The notes beneath the pieces were generated by a model. The model was not told the DNA's origin and ran no database searches. It saw only the letters and a program-made list of their open reading frames with translations. This document shows, in pieces, positions 62,801-64,000 of a DNA stretch of 64,000 nt; the first letter of the stretch is position 1; each line of letters begins with the position of its first letter. Source of the DNA: Marisa cornuarietis (Eukaryota > Mollusca > Gastropoda > Architaenioglossa > Ampullariidae); assembly GCA_004794655.1 (NCBI GenBank), contig SMMW01000042.1, positions 3,768,501 through 3,832,500 on the forward strand, read 5' to 3'. The translations under genes were made by a program, and so were the position numbers.

Positions 62801-63355
62801 CAACAAACACTCTGTGAGGTTGGTGAAAAAAATCTGCGGTTAGTGAGCACAGTCAGTCGTCTCTTGCCTGGCACCTGTCGTTTAGGGGAGCACATGGATA
62901 GACGCGGCAGCTGACAGGGCCCGCCACTCTTGCCTATTGTGTGCGATATTGAACAGGTCCTGTACAGGATGACCAGTCCAGTCTTTGACATTCGTAAGCC
63001 AGTTCTTTCTCTGACCACCGCGGCGTCGACTACCCTCCAAGGTGCCTTGAAGGATAGTCTTCGACAAGGTGTCGTGCCGGGTCACATGGCCAAAGAAGAT
63101 CAACTTATGTCACCTGATTGTTGATAGTAGAGGTTCTTGGTGTCCTACGAGTGTGCAAAGTGGTTAGTGAGTACAAAATCTGAGGAAAAAACAGACATTT
63201 TTTCCTAAAGGAAAACAAAAAATCTTTGCGTTCATTGAACGACGTTCCCTCACCACTTGACGGCCATTATCAAGGAGCAGATAACCTGGAGCTGTGAATC
63301 CGTGGACCGCGATTCCGTCAACAGTCATGACGCGCCCCTGCCGCAGCATGATCAC
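53795..63355 (-). CDS. Mosaic secreted protein: VWD-C8-TIL-EGF-Kazal-TSP1-Kazal-CTCK (17 exons, 5' end outside window)
   Basis: Seventeen exons join in one frame: 2,448 nt, 815 codons plus a TAG stop. Every intron is GT-AG and the phases agree at each junction. Order by residue of the visible part: end of a VWD domain with its CGLCGN motif (1-110); C8 (about 125-207); TIL (207-283); TILa/EGF-like (284-342); EGF (342-377); two calcium-binding-type EGFs (377-462); three follistatin/Kazal units (462-516, 516-595, 644-720) with a TSP1-like module (595-644) before the last; and a C-terminal cystine knot (about 725-805). Many NxS/T sites support secretion. Known proteins with VWD-C8-TIL units and a terminal knot (gel-forming mucins, otogelin, SCO-spondin) form disulfide-linked matrices, with the knot making dimers. 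Kazal units are agrin/follistatin-like. I name no orthologue. The N-terminus, signal peptide and first half of VWD lie outside the window. Confidence 0.88.
54152..54375 (-). CDS. Exon 16: body of the C-terminal cystine knot (CTCK)
   Basis: Starts in phase 1 after CTCACAAG and ends at GAG|GTACGT in phase 0. The cysteine spacing is that of a CTCK: a lone Cys, then EGCGNPVPF, KCGGGCGRL and KCCYKS, then VLDCPDG. In this family such knots form disulfide-linked dimers. Confidence 0.92.
54958..55185 (-). CDS. Exon 15: follistatin/Kazal unit 3
   Basis: Phase 1 at both ends. A follistatin-like part (PCDSFTCAGPGEICVEV...CQCP) leads into a Kazal part (PVCGALQNSVNTYDNECQLR, then QACLTRH and a final Cys). 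Kazal domains often inhibit proteases, but in agrin-like arrays they are mainly structural. Confidence 0.92.
55368..55427. repeat. (CAAAAAA)n A-rich array in an intron
   Basis: Several CAAAAAA heptamers that decay into CAAA/CCAAA sequence, in the intron between exons 14 and 15. Confidence 0.85.
55585..55731 (-). CDS. Exon 14: thrombospondin type-1-like module
   Basis: 147 nt, phase 1 at both ends, bounded by TTTCTAG and GAAG|GTCTCT. It has the TSP1 opening TAWSECNVDCGIGEAIR with two further Cys, but it is shorter than a full TSP1 repeat. Three NxS/T sites are present. The frame is set by the neighbours; a longer open frame in another phase here is a shadow. Confidence 0.82.
55741..55765. repeat. 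(ATCA)n(ATCC)n array next to an exon
   Basis: About six tetramer units lie just upstream of the exon 14 acceptor on the minus strand. Confidence 0.85.
56106..56228 (-). CDS. Exon 13: Kazal part of follistatin/Kazal unit 2
   Basis: Phase 1 at both ends. It encodes SVCGSDRRVYRTVCELEAKA followed by a Cys-ended tail (MSYCTG). The acceptor TGTACAG lies inside a 30-bp tandem repeat, so alternative upstream acceptors exist in frame (56260-56259 and 56275-56274). Confidence 0.88.
56221..56300. repeat. 30-bp tandem repeat spanning the exon 13 acceptor
   Basis: Two full copies (56221-56250 and 56251-56280) differ at one base, and a diverged partial third follows. Each copy contains the TGTACAG|TGTCTGTA splice-acceptor sequence on the minus strand. 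A 15-bp sub-period is visible. Confidence 0.9.
56736..56849 (-). CDS. Exon 12: follistatin part of unit 2
   Basis: Acceptor TTTTTTTCAG, donor T|GTAAGG, phase 1 at both ends. It encodes TCEGVQCSRPFSDCRATKG and CVCPKCIVND. The donor was chosen because it is the best consensus and restores the phase for exon 13. A donor 3 or 5 bases upstream would break the frame. Confidence 0.85.
57413..57518 (-). CDS. Exon 11: Kazal part of follistatin/Kazal unit 1
   Basis: Starts in phase 0 at GAG|GTG and ends AAAG|GTAGGA in phase 1. It encodes VCGSDGRTYDSLRALVVQSC then NETRVDPLYAGAC, a clear Kazal core. The acceptor pyrimidine tract is modest. Confidence 0.88.
58072..58127 (-). CDS. Exon 10: short follistatin-like exon
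   Basis: A 56-nt exon, phase 1 in and phase 0 out, from CTTTACCGAG to CGG|GTAAGC. It encodes GSGCCICSTPACGTPGR, which joins directly to the Kazal core of exon 11. This is the smallest exon and rests on phase agreement and cysteine content. Confidence 0.75.
58625..58753 (-). CDS. Exon 9: EGF module, calcium-binding type
   Basis: Phase 1 at both ends. It opens DVDEC and contains CPENSMC, CACCIGYTMSTDGFC, the six-cysteine EGF pattern with the D-x-D-E calcium-binding start. Confidence 0.92.
59000..59125 (-). CDS. Exon 8: EGF module, calcium-binding type
   Basis: Phase 1 at both ends. It opens DIDECKSQIDNC and ends CICKAGYMRVGDAC, with the six-cysteine EGF_CA pattern. Confidence 0.93.
59431..59535 (-). 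CDS. Exon 7: EGF-like module
   Basis: Phase 1 at both ends. It encodes DPCYNITCPGQGFECVQGVC then QCMMGYIGDC, EGF-like with an N-glycosylation site (NIT). Confidence 0.9.
60127..60301 (-). CDS. Exon 6: TILa/EGF-like module
   Basis: Phase 0 in and phase 1 out (C|GTAAGT). After LGETNTAVGC it has CGPNSSCRLEN and GCHCNPGLIGDGVTC, the module that follows TIL in zonadhesin/FCGBP-like and mucin-like proteins. Confidence 0.9.
60950..61179 (-). CDS. Exon 5: TIL (trypsin-inhibitor-like cysteine-rich) domain
   Basis: Phase 1 in and phase 0 out. Pattern: CPGNMTYMLCGPD, a Cys before the GRPDKVVGC turn, CFCSNPYVKEGDKC, and PDECGC at the end, typical of TIL after C8. The donor CCT|GTCAGT is the only weak splice site in the gene. 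Confidence 0.92.
61452..61635 (-). CDS. Exon 4: C8 domain, C-terminal half
   Basis: Phase 0 in (CGCCAG) and phase 1 out (C|GTGAGT). It encodes ACLKLMDRRLLTGMYKSCVF then DLCHIKTD and FC, the cysteine spacing of C8, ending in the FCP that opens the next TIL. Confidence 0.92.
61983..62150 (-). CDS. Exon 3: end of VWD and start of C8
   Basis: Phase 0 at both ends (TTCCAG in, TCT|GTGAGT out). It contains VFGNSWVD, the linker that follows VWD domains, then C-x3-C and YCDGVFNESRSPFS, which begins C8. Confidence 0.9.
62432..62596 (-). CDS. Exon 2: VWD domain, C-terminal part with CGLCGN
   Basis: Phase 0 at both ends. It encodes GLEVYWDGEEDLEIVHPK, then LCGLCGNWNSNPDDDW. The CGLCGN motif is the hallmark of VWD domains; related CGLC motifs take part in disulfide exchange in mucins and VWF. 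Confidence 0.93.
62597..63253 (-). other. Intron 1 (between exons 1 and 2), holding a LINE fragment
   Basis: GT-AG intron in phase 0. A LINE 3' fragment occupies 62830-63110, in the same orientation as the gene. Confidence 0.8.
62830..63110 (-). mobile_element. LINE reverse-transcriptase C-terminal fragment inside an intron
   Basis: The frame 63103-62882 reads FFGHVTRHDTLSKTILQG, EGSRRRGGQRKNWL, NVKDWTG and HNRQEWRAL. This is the standard tail of many LINE ORF2 proteins: a zinc-finger-like or linker region with the W-x-D/N-N-I-K-EWTG motif. The copy is 5' truncated near 63110. It is a different LINE type from the CR1-like tail at 51895. Confidence 0.8.
63254..63355 (-). CDS. Exon 1 of the visible part: middle of the VWD domain
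   Basis: Phase 0 at both ends, from TGTTCAG to GTG|GTGAGG. It encodes VIMLRQGRVMTVDGIAVHGF and ends LLLDNGRQV, beta-strand-rich sequence preceding CGLCGN in VWD domains. The first half of the VWD domain must lie upstream. Confidence 0.85.
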
Positions 63356-64000
63356 CTGAACACACAGCGGAAGTGACATCAAGTTATAGCTCTGTGGAGG
63401 CCTACCTTTGCTTTAAAGATAATTTTAATACTCCAAACTAATTACGTGTCTGAAATATTGAAGATATGGGAGAAATAGAATAGCTAAGGAATATGAAAGT
63501 TAATTTTCGTGTCACAAGATGACGGTGGCAAATCGACCTACAGCGTGCTTAAGACCACAGGAATAGTACGGTTCGTAAAAAAGTATTGTGTAGAAACTTG
63601 CCTAACTCTCTGAGATGTTAGTTAAAGTACTGAGGCAAAAAGCTGCACCTCAAATCTGATATCGATATTTGTCTCTTTGTTATGTCGTGTTACAGTTTTC
63701 CTGAAATGGTATCACCAGTATTCTATTGTTAATATCCATTTTTAGACACACAAGAGACAAATTGATTTGTCTGTCTGTCCGCATGTAGCGTGCTTTCCTG
63801 TTGTGTCATTTTTGACATGGATCCGCTCACTGTTGGTGACCTAATACGATTAATTGTTTTAGAAACATTCTGACTAGTTCACTAACTCACTGCACGCAAC
63901 AAACTGTATTAGCAATGTTGCAAACATGAAACGTACTTTGCCCTGTTTATGAATATCAAGTGACATTCAAGATTCTTTATTCTGTCACCATATACGGGGT
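63356..64000 (-). other. Upstream intron of the mosaic gene, no exon recognised
   Basis: I looked for the expected VWD start (a WGDPHF-type motif) on the minus strand and did not find it. One open stretch near 63905-63960 has AG and GT borders but no domain-like content, so it is not called. The intron probably runs past the window. Confidence 0.5.

Noticed and set aside
63905..63960. Possible upstream exon of the mosaic gene
   Set aside because: AG and GT borders exist, but the peptide lacks any VWD-like feature or cysteine pattern.

Overview
This is eukaryotic DNA, most likely from a lophotrochozoan animal, probably a marine mollusc and perhaps a gastropod. The evidence is spliced coding exons with GT-AG borders, animal extracellular domains (VWD, C8, TIL, EGF, Kazal, CTCK), many long perfect (AC)n tracts, and relics of LINE, hAT and THAP elements. 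The exact taxon is an inference. There is no bacterial-type operon, CRISPR array, rRNA gene or convincing tRNA gene.

Layout. Positions 1-357 (minus) hold the 5' part of a LINE endonuclease ORF that runs off the window. From 358 to 23560 I recognise no confident gene, only microsatellites, short tandem duplications and one promoter-like stretch (4568-5003). At 23569-28776 (minus) sits a 5.2 kb hAT transposon bounded by matching terminal inverted repeats and a perfect 8-bp target-site duplication. Its transposase ORF is nearly complete but carries one frameshift at a T run, and its 5' part is interrupted by a 1.3 kb element with its own TIRs and duplicated target. From 28785 to 51600 the sequence is mostly non-coding, with a broken THAP-domain relic (34179-34503), LINE/SINE-type 3' tails, a perfect short hairpin and several composite satellites. 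A promoter-like stretch with a possible 12-codon first exon (51581-51670, plus) is followed by a decayed CR1-like LINE 3' end.

The main host gene occupies 53795-63355 on the minus strand and continues upstream past the window. I could join 17 exons in frame (2,448 nt, 815 codons plus stop). The intron phases agree at every junction. The product is a cysteine-rich secreted protein with, in order: the end of a VWD domain, C8, TIL, a TILa/EGF-like module, three EGF modules, three follistatin/Kazal units with a thrombospondin-1-like module before the last, and a C-terminal cystine knot. The tail resembles gel-forming mucin, otogelin and SCO-spondin type proteins, but agrin/follistatin-type Kazal units are inserted in the middle.

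Nothing else in the window joins into a pathway. The rest is mobile-element debris and simple repeats. The items most worth checking are the hAT element with its nested insertion, the mosaic secreted-protein gene, and a tandemly duplicated 3' splice site in that gene.
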